From Serripes groenlandicus (lineage: Eukaryota; Mollusca; Bivalvia; Cardiida; Cardiidae), in assembly GCA_031761405.1 (NCBI GenBank), contig JASEVX010000010.1, forward strand, positions 25,814,282 through 25,878,281: DNA of 64,000 nucleotides. Direction: 5' to 3'. The notes under the pieces are model-generated. The model made no database searches, was not told the DNA's origin, and saw only the letters and a list, made by a program, of their open reading frames with translations. Positions within the stretch are counted from its first letter, which is position 1; every line of letters begins with the position of its first letter. Shown in pieces: positions 43,101 through 51,600 of this stretch. A program made the position numbers and the translations under genes.

Positions 43101-46100
43101 ACACAACGAGAATTCAGTACAATCTTACTGTTTTTCACATATCAAATCTCAACCCCATAGCACTTTTTTTCGGCCATTTTGCTTCCGGTCTTACTGGACG
43201 GATAAATTACCGTAACCTATTAATTTCGTAACCAGTAAAACCCGCATTCACGATATTCGTATGTTTTGACAAATAAAAAAATACTAAGAACTAGAGAGAA
43301 AAATTAAATTAAATTCCTTCTCGATAAAGGAAAGAAAACAAGGAATCTGACACGTGATAATTTGCTTGTAATTGCACTCGTTTTCTATTTTTAAAATGAT
43401 ATTTTCTCAACCGGAAGTAAACACATCCAAATGTGACGTCATTGCAACGAAAGTAACGTCATTGTAAGGCAAGTAATAAATAGTTAACAAAAGATAAACG
43501 ACAGGTATGGTAGGAAAAGATAGTTTGACTCGTCAGAAATGGATTTCATTCACTGCAAGGACTTTATGAAGGGTAAGTCGACTATTCTTTTGTACCTGTC
43601 ATAGTTATTTCATGGATTTTATATTGTAAATATTTCAACGGAAGTTATCGTTCGTTACACTGGCCTCGGATATTATTTAAACTGAAAAGGACGAACAATT
43701 CTGTTTCTGTATCGACATAGCTTCATTTCAAGGTAGGATATTTATTATATCCATAATTTGCTTCAAAATATAACTTCATTTCTAAATTATTTGTTAGTAT
43801 CTGTTGAGAACCGTTCCACGATGCTTTCGTCAAATCGCGTGACGTCACATCTTGTGTATTGTTTTTGTCTGTATCTGTTCCACGATGCTTACGTCACATA
43901 GTGCGCATTGTTTTTGTCTGTATCTGTCATTTGAAGCCGAAGCCGTCTTGTCAAATGTTGACCCCACTCAAGGAAATAGCTAAACTATATCTTTGACTGT
44001 CTAGTTGTATTTACTTTAAGACGTTTATTAATATATTGAAGTAAATGTAGTAAACAAACAAAACTTCAGTCAATTTCTGAAGGCAATTATTTGCCTTCAA
44101 TATACTTTTTTTTTTTTTACATTGTACAGTTTAACAGTTTATGTCTATGACCCATCATTTGTCAAATCATGAAAGTATGGCCAGAATCAGTCCACCCTGG
44201 TGTTGAGGTATACATAGTAAATGTCTTAAGCCATAATTATATCCTCCAACCTGAAAGAGAGGAAAACACTTTCATGCCTCCAAATGAGTCCATTGATTTA
44301 CAGAAATGATGTCATATATGGACTATCAGTAAAACACATAACTGTTCATTCAACAGGCTGAATTTCTAGTAGTTTCAGCTTTTTTTATCCAAAATTTGTT
44401 TAATGATCAAACTCAAATGAGTCCATTGTTTTAAAGGAATGATGTCATATGTGGGCTATCAATAAAACACATTACTTTTCTTTCAACAGGCTGCATTTCT
44501 AGTAGATTCATCTTTTTTTTAACCAAATTATGTTTATTGATCAAACTCAAATGAGTCATGATTGTTTTAAAGAAATGATGTCATATGTGGGCTATCAGTA
44601 AAACACATTACTTTTCTTTCAACAGGCTGAATTTCATTTGTTTTTATCCAAACTTTGTTTATTGATCAGATTGGACAAACTTGTTACTTAGAATTTCAAC
44701 AATATTTCCACTAGGTTATTTTAAATACTCTGCATGTATGTATTCAAACCACATTTACAAAAGATTCAACATCTATAGACAGCACTATTTTCATACTTGG
44801 GAGCACAACAATCAATGATGTCATAGAACTGTTTTTCAACAGAAAGGGCTATATTATAAATCATAATTAATGTCAGTTATAAGTCACCCAGTGACCTCAC
44901 ATAAGTGTTCTGTCCTCTGATATAACTGAAATACCACCGAAATGTATATCTTTTCTGTTTTCTATGTAATTTATAGTGAAATTTATCCATTTTTCTGTGT
45001 GAAATTGTATAATCTATACAATAGAAATGGTAAAATTTAAACTAGTATACATTCATTGTAACAAAACAAAATCTTATACTTTACTGGTAATAAAATTATA
45101 CATATTTTCATGAACTGCTGCTCAAAGTAAAAACCTATATTGTAGTTTAATGGTAGAACACCAGTCCTGGTCTAACAAGAGTCCTGAGTTCAAATCTCAG
45201 CAGGTACATGATTTGAAAGAAGCAACTAAACTTAACAATTTATACATGAAACAATTATGTTGTGGGGAGTAGTCTTACTTAAACACCTATTACATTTTTA
45301 TCCTGGCTTCTAGTAAAAATAGTTTACTCCCTGTACCCTTTTCAAAAGCTTTTATAATTGCGCAATAACAATTAAAAAAAGGAAATGTTATCGTCATTGA
45401 TAACTCTGAGAATCTGTACATGTTCAAGGTCTGATAAGATCTTTCACTATCCACTTTTTTTTCAAACGACATATATACATACATAATCAGTTGTTCAGAC
45501 ACTAAGTCTGGAACTTATTAACAAATAACCTGATGCTGTTTCATGTTTTACAAATTAAAGACCAGAAAAGGAGATATGGGTTCAAAGGGAAATGTTGTTC
45601 AATGTTGAATAGGAACATATATTGTTCATTTTGGATATGTTCATTTTGGATCAATTACACCATTCTGACAATGTATTCAGATTAGTCACAGAAATCAAGT
45701 AATTTACATCAGGCAAGGGGCTAAACTTTACCCTTTCCAACATACATCATTATAAATGGGACTTTTGAAAATATTTGTCAAAAATTACAGTTTTCTCAGT
45801 CTGTATGCATAGTGTTTTCATCTTAAAAACATTCAGCCAGATCATGCAAAGTTAGCCATGTGCCTTGGAAGATTGTTGTGTGGAGTATTTTAGTATTCTA
45901 GAAAGCCAGGGGAAAATGTTAGGTGAACTGAAGTACCATCGAAAGTAATGTTAATCTCAAGTCATTCAATCAACCATGGTAAGAGTCAGTTTCCAATTAT
46001 ATGTATTACCAGTTTACAAATAACTAGCATTTGTAAAAATAAATCAAAATATTCTTCAATGCCTTCTAGTGTTGCTTTCCATCAACATCCTTGGAAATCT

Positions 46101-46832
46101 TACAGTCTGTTACAATTCTGACCTAATAAAAAATAAAACAGATATGTACAAATTAATTGAACTTAAATGCATGATAAGTTTGGGTTTTTTCAATAACGTT
46201 AGAAAACACTTTTTTTCCCAAAGAATAATTAATCCATGGAATAACCTGCCTGAAGCAGTAGTAAACGTGAAAAGTGTTAATTGTTAATTGTTTCAAATCA
46301 GAACTTAACAAATGCTGGAGAAACTCATCCTTTAAATTTGTGTTGCAAGATGAAGGACCGGAAGCGGGAAAGAAATCCCAAAGACAAAATGGACCATAGA
46401 GGCGGAAGCCTAAAAAGGTCTCGGATCCAAGGTAAACCAAGGTAAATATGTTTTTCAAATTCTGTTTGGTAACTTTCTACAATTTGCCTATTAATTTGTT
46501 TCTTGTTGTGGGACTGACAGTGCTTAATTAATTGTTCTTGCTTTCACACGACCTAGGCTTTGCCTATTAACATATTAAAAAAAAAAACATATATACATGT
46601 GCATATGCATTAAAATGGAATGCAAAAAAGAGAAATAGACAGAGAGACAGACGAAAAGCGAGCGGAAGAAGAAATGCGCGAATCCAATGAGAAAATTGAT
46701 GAGCAACTTACCGAACACTTCTCTGTTATCAATTATATCAGAAACATCGTCGTCTTCATCCTCCGGTCGGCTTTCTCGTTCTCTTGTTCGCTCAAATACT
46801 AGAGGATTGGCGTTATCCAATGATGCGTTCAT
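37073..46832 (-). CDS. CIAO2B: CIAO2B (MIP18/FAM96B), five exons, 159 aa
   Basis: Component of the cytosolic iron-sulfur targeting complex (with CIAO1 and MMS19), which delivers Fe-S clusters to DNA polymerases, helicases and other apoproteins. Exons on the minus strand: 46832-46712, 41634-41555, 40084-39959, 39031-38986 and 37179-37073 (121+80+126+46+107 = 480 nt), with phases 1,0,0,1 agreeing throughout and GT-AG at every junction. Translation follows the family end to end: '[12 protein letters not shown]', '[17 protein letters not shown]', '[20 protein letters not shown]' (with the conserved reactive Cys), '[14 protein letters not shown]' and '[20 protein letters not shown]'. Human protein is 163 aa. 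ATG 46832 was chosen because orthologues start a few residues before 'NANP'; an in-frame ATG at 46955 would add 41 residues. Introns are packed with MITEs; exon 3 is partly triplicated. The frame is intact, so the gene is likely functional. Confidence 0.96.
37225..37462. mobile_element. MITE family 1, right terminus rearranged
   Basis: TTAACTCTTTCCCTCATATA left end; right end reads 'GTCGTATGTCGTGATGGTTGGGAAGGGTT'. Confidence 0.85.
37465..38270 (-). repeat. tandem-core element (AGCTTGACTATTCGAAGGATA end)
   Basis: Units of about 190 bp with 'GAGATATGGACTCTTAATGT', 'TTGCACACAAAACTTTAACC' and 'GGGCAATAATTTGAATCA'. The terminus at 38215-38268 is the complement of 'AGC..GACTATTCGAAG.ATATGAGAGCT', which also starts the repeat at 63331. 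Interrupted by a MITE at 37678-37880. Confidence 0.75.
37678..37880. mobile_element. MITE family 1 inserted in a tandem unit (empty site known)
   Basis: Flanks 'GGAATC-TTAA' and 'TTAA-TGTAATTGC' rejoin to the sequence of neighbouring units 'GGACTCTTAATGTAGTTGC' (~37498) and 'GGACTCTTAATTTAGTTGC' (~38029), showing precise insertion with TTAA duplication. Confidence 0.92.
38426..38502. mobile_element. 77-bp hairpin repeat (family 4), copy 1
   Basis: 'AAACCCTATGTTGTGAGTAC' pairs with 'GTACCAACAACATCGGGTTT'; inner 'AAAAGAATC' / 'AATTCTTTT'. A second copy is at 41922. Confidence 0.7.
38547..38713. mobile_element. MITE family 1, old copy truncated by the next
   Basis: 'TTAATCCCTATCATACAGAC' left end, core 'GGGGAGCAATTTCTCCATTTG'; stops where the copy at 38714 begins. 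Confidence 0.75.
38714..38918. mobile_element. MITE family 1, inverse orientation
   Basis: TTAACCCTTTCCCTCATACG to CTATATGAGGGAAAGGGTTAA; right half of the core deleted. Confidence 0.9.
38986..39031 (-). CDS. CIAO2B: CIAO2B exon 4
   Basis: 46 nt; acceptor TGTTTCAG, donor GCAG|GTAGGT; encodes '[15 protein letters not shown]' plus one base. Confidence 0.95.
39052..39187. mobile_element. MITE family 1, left part
   Basis: TTAACCCTTTCCCACACGTA through the core to 'CAACTCTTTTTAATA', where an inverse copy begins. Confidence 0.82.
39188..39410. mobile_element. MITE family 1, inverse orientation
   Basis: 'TTTCCCTCATACGACAATTC' to 'CTGTATGAGGGAAAGGGTTAA', left TTAA lost at the junction with the preceding copy. 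Confidence 0.87.
39430..39527. mobile_element. MITE family 1, core fragment
   Basis: 'GAAAACATTGTGGCAAATGG' to 'GTCGTCTGCTGCAG', both ends lost. Confidence 0.75.
39526..39695. mobile_element. MITE family 1, core-deleted copy
   Basis: 'TCATATAGACGCTTTCTGAC' to 'CCGTATGAGGGAAAGGGTTAA'. Confidence 0.85.
39686..40036 (-). repeat. 117-bp tandem triplication of CIAO2B exon 3 end, donor and intron
   Basis: Unit boundaries recur every 117 bp (CCATGCTGCAG at 39787, 39904, 40021). Each unit holds the last 70 nt of exon 3, its GTAAGT donor (last exon bases 39959, 39842, 39725) and a short intron piece ending in 'TTAACCCTTTCCCACACTGCAG'. The two units nearest exon 3 are identical in the sequence they share; the distal one has in-frame stops. 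Confidence 0.95.
39959..40084 (-). CDS. CIAO2B: CIAO2B exon 3
   Basis: 126 nt; acceptor TGTGTACAG, donor TTTAAG|GTAAGT; encodes '[20 protein letters not shown]' and '[20 protein letters not shown]', then 'FK'. Confidence 0.95.
40140..40370. mobile_element. MITE family 1, diverged copy
   Basis: 'AGCATTTTCCCACATACAGA' to 'GTTGTATGTGGGAAGGGTC'; core 'GAAGTTGCTTGTAATAAGCAATTTC'-like. Confidence 0.75.
40620..41224. repeat. tandem-core element, ~160-bp units
   Basis: 'TTATGGCCCTTGAAATTGTC' recurs at about 40731, 40888 and 41054 with 'GGTTCCTTTCGAAAACCAGC' and 'TAGTTAAATATTGATGAGAG'; ends 'CCCTCATGGGACTCTTGTTT', a common bivalve element end. Confidence 0.85.
41555..41634 (-). CDS. CIAO2B: CIAO2B exon 2
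   Basis: 80 nt; acceptor TTTACAG, donor ACAT|GTAAGT; encodes '[20 protein letters not shown]' and 'VDCDNVH'. Confidence 0.95.
41692..41912. mobile_element. MITE family 1, inverse orientation
   Basis: TTAACCCTTTCCCTCATACG to TATATGAGGGAAAGGGTTAA. Confidence 0.92.
41922..42002. mobile_element. hairpin repeat (family 4), copy 2
   Basis: 'AAACTCTATGCTGTGAGT' pairs imperfectly with 'GTACCACAGCATACAGGGTTT'; matches the copy at 38426. Confidence 0.65.
42207..42418. mobile_element. MITE family 1, right end cut by MITE family 2
   Basis: TTAACCCTTTCCATCATATA left end; stops at 'CTGCAGAATTGTCGTA' just before the family 2 copy. Confidence 0.88.
42433..42669. mobile_element. MITE family 2, left end truncated, inverse
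   Basis: 'AAAACGGTTGTAACTGAAAT' to 'ACCGTTTTACACCAAGCCCTCG'; central 'CCATTGCTCATTCTGAGCAATGG' hairpin. Confidence 0.85.
42722..42982. mobile_element. MITE family 1 with small internal insertion
   Basis: 'TTATCCCTTTCCCTCATATA' to 'TGTATGAGGGAAAGGGTTAT'. About 28 bp of extra sequence holding 'GGGACGT..ACGTCCC' sits in the left arm. Confidence 0.85.
43150..43538 (+). promoter_or_regulatory. candidate promoter of the schlafen-like gene
   Basis: Locally CpG-bearing. Contains inverted ETS 'GCTTCCGGT' beside 'GGCCATTTT' (YY1-like, ~43173-43190), ETS 'ACCGGAAGT' (43410-43418), a full CRE TGACGTCA (43434-43441) and a half CRE 'AACGTCATTG' (~43455). Such combinations mark TATA-less metazoan promoters. 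Confidence 0.4.
43539..43572 (+). CDS. possible first coding exon of the schlafen-like gene
   Basis: ATG GAT TTC ... encodes '[11 protein letters not shown]' plus one base, then donor GG|GTAAGT at 43573. Its phase fits the exon at 48546 (joining to GGA and reading on into 'IFIMTSRQFY'). The alternative is that translation starts at ATG 48557 and this exon is chance or 5'UTR. Confidence 0.35.
43812..43928. repeat. imperfect tandem duplication containing CREs
   Basis: 'GTTCCACGATGCTT(T/A)CGTCA' and 'ATTGTTTTTGTCTGTATCTG' occur twice; the first unit has TGACGTCA (43840-43847). Confidence 0.7.
44278..44670. repeat. 133-bp tandem repeat, three units
   Basis: 'AATGAGTC' recurs at 44283, 44416 and 44549; units share 'GATGTCATATGTGGGCTATC' and 'TTTCAACAGGCTG'. 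Confidence 0.88.
44671..45134. other. intronic/intergenic, nothing supported
   Basis: AT-rich, no repeat copy recognised. Confidence 0.4.
45135..45207 (+). other. tRNA-like sequence (pseudogene or SINE head)
   Basis: 'TAGTTTAATGGTAGAAC' resembles an A box and D arm and 'CTGAGTTCAAATCTCAG' is a perfect T arm, but the anticodon and acceptor stems do not pair well. Not a functional tRNA as read. Confidence 0.35.
45725..45830. mobile_element. MITE family 1, weak fragment
   Basis: 'TTACCCTTTCCAACATACAT' and later 'GACTTTTGAAAATATTTGTC' only. Confidence 0.35.
45848..45975 (+). mobile_element. SINE 3' fragment
   Basis: 'GCCTTGGAAGATTGTTGTGTGG' type body and 'AGGTGAACTGAAGTACCATCG' tail match the SINE at 31254. 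Confidence 0.55.
46069..46430 (+). pseudogene. LINE ORF2 3' end fragment
   Basis: '[20 protein letters not shown]' and 'VKSVN' followed by frame breaks match the C terminus of CR1/Rex1-like LINEs ('..FFSQRVINxWNxLPxxVV..'). The 3'UTR continues to about 46430. Confidence 0.75.
46712..46832 (-). CDS. CIAO2B: CIAO2B exon 1
   Basis: 121 nt; encodes '[20 protein letters not shown]' to '..[10 protein letters not shown]' plus one base; donor TTCG|GTAAGT at 46711. Confidence 0.93.
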
Positions 46833-46959
46833 GATCGGTGAAAGAACAGTAAACGTATGGAAAAGTGTGAAAGTGTTATTTGTTGTTGTTATTGTTGTTG
46901 TTGTACTAGTGTGGGGAATGTGTATTCCCCGGTCATATGGATAAAATCCGGCCACCCCT

Positions 46960-47233
46960 GCTAAAAATGGAAAAACTTTAAGGTTATTTTCTGAAGTATA
47001 TTGAATTTTAACGCCCCTATTGACACCTTCAGAGTCAGTTTTAAAACATCCTGTATTTTCTGAAATTTGAAGTGAAATTCAGTGCGGGATATGGGTGACC
47101 CATCATTTGACTAGCTAAAAAAGAAAAAAGGTCGGATGAGACTAGTTCTTCAAAAAAAGGCATCGCGTATGCTCATTTTTCATTTTGTTATTATACGCGT
47201 AAACCGAGAAACCGAAAGTCTAAATTTTTTGGA
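46960..47233. other. CIAO2B upstream region
   Basis: No clear core-promoter motif; a few CpGs ('ATCGCGTATG', 'TACGCGTAAACCG') at 47163-47205. Confidence 0.3.
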
Positions 47234-47372
47234 CTAGGATGAGACCTGAGTTTTTGGTGCTGTGATGGTAGATATAAGAATTGACTTTGATTGAATACAG
47301 GTTTGTGGCTTCTTTTTAATTTTGGGAAAGAACCATAACCCACAATGGTCGCATATGTAAATGAATTGCTTA

Positions 47373-47626
47373 CCTTTGACCAATTGTAGAACAGTAGAGG
47401 TCACGGCCACTTTGTATCCAAAATACTGCGATTTTGAATGGAGAGAACTCATGCAAAACTGATGTTGTTTTAAAAATGTTTGCAATGAATTTGTTTCAAT
47501 GACTTTAAGGTAGTGCAAAATCGAATGCTGGTAATTATAAAATACCCTTTCAGGACAAGGCACACCTGATTGTTCTACTACTACAGGGGAAGGATCCCTC
47601 TGCTCTGAATCGGAGTAAACCACCAT
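47373..47626 (-). CDS. possible first coding exon, unknown minus-strand gene
   Basis: ATG 47626 opens 'MVVYSDSEQRDPSPVVVEQS', continues through 'VFYNYQHSILHYLKVIETNS' and reaches donor CAAAG|GTAAGC at about 47372. 84 codons with good composition, but no family recognised and no downstream exon found before CIAO2B. Confidence 0.35.
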
Positions 47627-47944
47627 TCGCCGTAGTCCAAATCATTTAGACATACTCGTTTTATCATCTGTTATTTATCTTGCAACCGTAAGCAAGATAA
47701 TACAGAGAGACAGCGATCTTCAATGTCTGTCTGTCTTTCCTGATTTGACTTGTTGGCAAGGTGACACGAATGTTCCTTCGAACACTCTTGTTTAATTGTA
47801 CATTTTTTAAAAACTAATTGGATTTATACCTAAATTATATAAAACCATTTATAATATCACAACATGCATAAGAATCATAGGTGAAGGGGCCCAGTGAGAA
47901 TAAATAAAATGGCCTATAATATTGGACGAGAGTTATATAATTGG

Positions 47945-48190
47945 ATTTGTTTGGTTTATTGGGGTTTAATGCCATTAGCATTTTCAACATTATTTCAGTT
48001 ATATCACGGCAACAGTTCACTTATTCATGATCCCTGGGTAAACAAACCAGTACATGTACTAGGCTAGGAAATGTACCTTGCCAAAGCGCACTCCACCATA
48101 TATAGCTAAGTACTGCTACTCGGAAATGAACCTGGGATGTCTGGTTCCTAATCACTGAAGTTAACAGTAAACCACTTTACCATGGTAATA
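47945..48190 (-). mobile_element. SINE, diverged
   Basis: Tail 'GGGGTTTAATGCCATTAGCA' and 'TATTTCAGTTATATCACGGC' at the left; the reversed tRNA head is decayed. Confidence 0.6.
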
Positions 48191-48286
48191 AGGGTTTTAA
48201 TGAATATTTGTGTATTGCCTTAATTTGTCTTAGAGGCATAATATGACCTTTTGACCTTTTGAATTTAATTCTATTTTCATGAGACT

Positions 48287-48517
48287 TTAACCCTTTCCCT
48301 CATATAGACTCTTTCTGACACCTCTGCAGCAGACAGCTTTTTGAAAACATTGTGACAAAAGAAGAAATTGCTCAAAACGAGCAATTTCTTCTTTTGACAC
48401 AATGTTTTACACTTTTAGTCATAGGTTATTCCATTCAATTATAGAGATTTTCTAGTTTTTGACAAAATATGTTCAAAGTCGTCTGATGCAGAATTGTCGT
48501 ATGAGGGAAAGGGTTAA
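48287..48517. mobile_element. MITE family 1, full copy
   Basis: TTAACCCTTTCCCTCATATA to GTATGAGGGAAAGGGTTAA, perfect 'GAAATTGCTCAAAACGAGC' core; 29 bp before schlafen-like exon 48546. Confidence 0.93.
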
Positions 48518-48545
48518 TCCTACTTATTGCTCTTCTTTATATTAG

Positions 48546-48629
48546 GAATATTCATCATGACATCAAGACAATTTTACATTCGTGATGAGATTGTACCATT
48601 TGAAGAGGATTTCACTCATGAGTTCAAAG
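48546..48629 (+). CDS. schlafen-like gene, exon A
   Basis: Acceptor TTTATATTAG; ATG 48557; encodes 'MTSRQFYIRDEIVPFEEDFT' and 'HEFK' plus one base; donor AAAG|GTAAAA. Confidence 0.88.
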
Positions 48630-51600
48630 GTAAAAGCACTGGTCAAATAACAGAAGTTTATTGTTGTTGACCTTTTTCCATTTGCATACTCATTTTGATG
48701 CATCAGCAGCAGTCAACATTTCAAAACATTGTGGCAAAAGGAGAAATTTAACAAAATGAGCAATTTATTCTTTCGTCAAAAATGTTTTCAACTCGATTCA
48801 ATAATTATATTTATGTTCTTTCAATTGTAAGGATTGTCCATACTTTTGCCTATATATAGCTATTTTCCATGTCATCTGCCGTAGTCCTCTTATGTTTGGG
48901 AAGGGGTAATCAAAAAGTCAAAATAGTGCACTGTAATATTGAATATTCCAGTTGTCAATTTCCATAAATCTGATTATCTAAAATCTGTTTAACCCTTATA
49001 CAGCAAACCTGCAGCAGATGACTTTGAAAGCATGTTGGCTAAAACCCAGAAAATCTCTATAAATGAAGGTAAAATTAGTGCAAAAAGTTATAAACATTGC
49101 GTAAAATGTAGAAATTGCTTGTTTTTAACAATTTCTCCTCTTGCCAACATGTTTTCAAAAGTTGTCTGCTGTAGAGGCGTCCGAAAGCGTCTACATCAAT
49201 TGTGGAAAAGAAAAATAGCTCACTACATATAACATTTCCCTATACTGATACTCACTGCTTAGGAGTCGAAGTTGACATCCGGTATACCATGAAAATGGCT
49301 TTAGTTTTAACCCTTTCTCACATAGACACTTTTGAAAACATTGTGGCCAAAGGTGAAATTGCTTTGGCCACAATGTTTTCAACTTTATTTAACAATTAAG
49401 CTATCTTTTATGGAGATTATTTAGGTTTTTGTCACCCATGTTTTCAAAGTCGTCTGCTGCAGATTTATTGTAAGTGGGAAAGCGTTATTGTTTCCTGAAC
49501 CCTTTCCCAAAAGCAAAAAATCTGTAGTAGATAACTTTGAAAACATATATAAGTAAGTAAAAAATATACAAATCTGTCTGTATAAATGAAAGTATGATTA
49601 TAACAAGAGGTGTTTGTCAAACATGATGCCTCTTAGCGCCATGTCAGAAATATTTGGACGATTTTTGACCCGACGACCTCGAAATCAATAGAGGTCATCT
49701 ACTGGTCACCCTCAGCCTCCATGTCAAGTTTTAGGGCCATGGGTGCCGGCAATGTGGAGTTATCACTCTGACAAGCTTTTTGCGTTCAAGGTCACTTTGA
49801 CCTTGACCTTTGACCCGATGACCTCAAGATCAAAAGGGGTCATATACTGGTCAGGCCCAACCTCCAAGTCAAGTTTAAGGACTAAAGCTCCAGGCATTGT
49901 TTAGTTATTACTCGTACAAGCTTGGTCACTGTGACCTTGACCTTTCACATGATGACCTCACAATAGAGGTCATCTACTGGTCACCCCCAGCCTCCATGTT
50001 AAATTTTAGGGTCATGGTTGCATGCAATGTCGAGTTATCACTGAGACAAAATTTTGTGTTCAAAGTCAGTGACCTTGACATTTGACCTGATGACCTCAAA
50101 ATCAATAGGGGTCATCTACTGGTCACCCCCAGCCTCCATGTCAAGTTTGACGGCTATGGGTGCAGGCAATGTCAATTTATCACTCGGACAAGCTTTTCAG
50201 GTTCAGGGTCACTAAGACCTTGACCTTTGACCCAATGACCTCAAAAATCAATCATTTACTGGTCAGGCCCAGCCTCCATGTCAAGTTTTAGGGCCATGGG
50301 TGCAGGCAATGTCGAGTTATCACTCGGACAAGCTTTTCAGGTTCAAGGTGACCTTGAACTTTGACTCAATGACCTCAAAATCAATGGGGGCCATCTTCTG
50401 GTCACCCACAGCCACCATGTCAAGTTTGAGGGCCATAGGTGCAGGCAATGTTGAGTTATCACTCAGGCAATGTCGAGTTATCACTGACTCTGACAAGCTT
50501 TTCGCGTAAATGTAAAATGTTGAAACAAGCAAATTCTTCTTTTGCCATAATTATTTCAAAGTCATTTGATAGAAATATTTAAAAGATTATGTAATTATAA
50601 ATAGAGCGTTTATTAAAGACAGAAAGCTTTTGCAGAGAAAGGAGAAATTGCTTAAAATTATTCTCACAATATAAATAATATAATCCTAACATTCAAGTTA
50701 AATTTATATTTACTTTCATCAGAATTATTTTCCAAACACCTAACTTTATGAATGAATCAGATAAATTGATAGATTAACTCTTTCCCTCATATAGACTCTT
50801 TCTGACGCCTCTGCAGCAGACAGCTTTTTGAAAACATAGTGACAAAAGAAGAAATTGCTCAAAACAAGCAATTTCTCCTTTTGCCACAATGTTTTCCACT
50901 TTTAGTCATACGTTATCCATTCAGTTATAGAGATTTTCTATTTTTTGACAAAATATGTTCAAAGTCGTCTGCTGCAGAATTGTCATATGAGGGAAAGGGT
51001 TAAGATCTCTGTTGTATGATACAGGCCATAAGAATATCTGTGTGGAGGACCTGCCCCCCTGGACCAGGGAAACAGAGAAGGAGCGGGCTTCGAGACGAGC
51101 TGTTTCAAGGTATGTACATCGTATGTTAACATGAGGCTGTTCTACAAGTAACTGATGTCAGTTGTTTTTGCAGTGTAGATCCAGATTAACTTGTCAGCCA
51201 AGCTCATTCAAAAACCAACCTTGTAGCACTTGTGACCAGTGTATACCAAGATAAACCTTTGCATACACAGACTTTAATCTTGTTTTGCACTGATTGCAAG
51301 TTAGTTACAAAATGTTTCAAGAAACTTCAAACAAAATGTAATTTCATAACTCCACTTCTCAAAAGTGCGTTACTATTTTTATTATTTTCTTGTATGGTAA
51401 ATTATACAGCTAAAGTAAGCTATTTATTACAAAAATTTACGTTCATTGTTCCATGATTACCATTATCATAGAAGAGTTGACTATCGATGTACAAGAATGT
51501 CACACTCATTTACAAATTGATGTCAAATGAAAAATATTTTTTTTGCTAGATAGTAAAATTATATCAAACCATTAACAAAACTAACATTATCTTTCGAAAT

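Noticed and set aside
45135..45207. Functional tRNA gene
   Set aside because: Only the T arm pairs properly; anticodon and acceptor stems fail. Listed as tRNA-like only.
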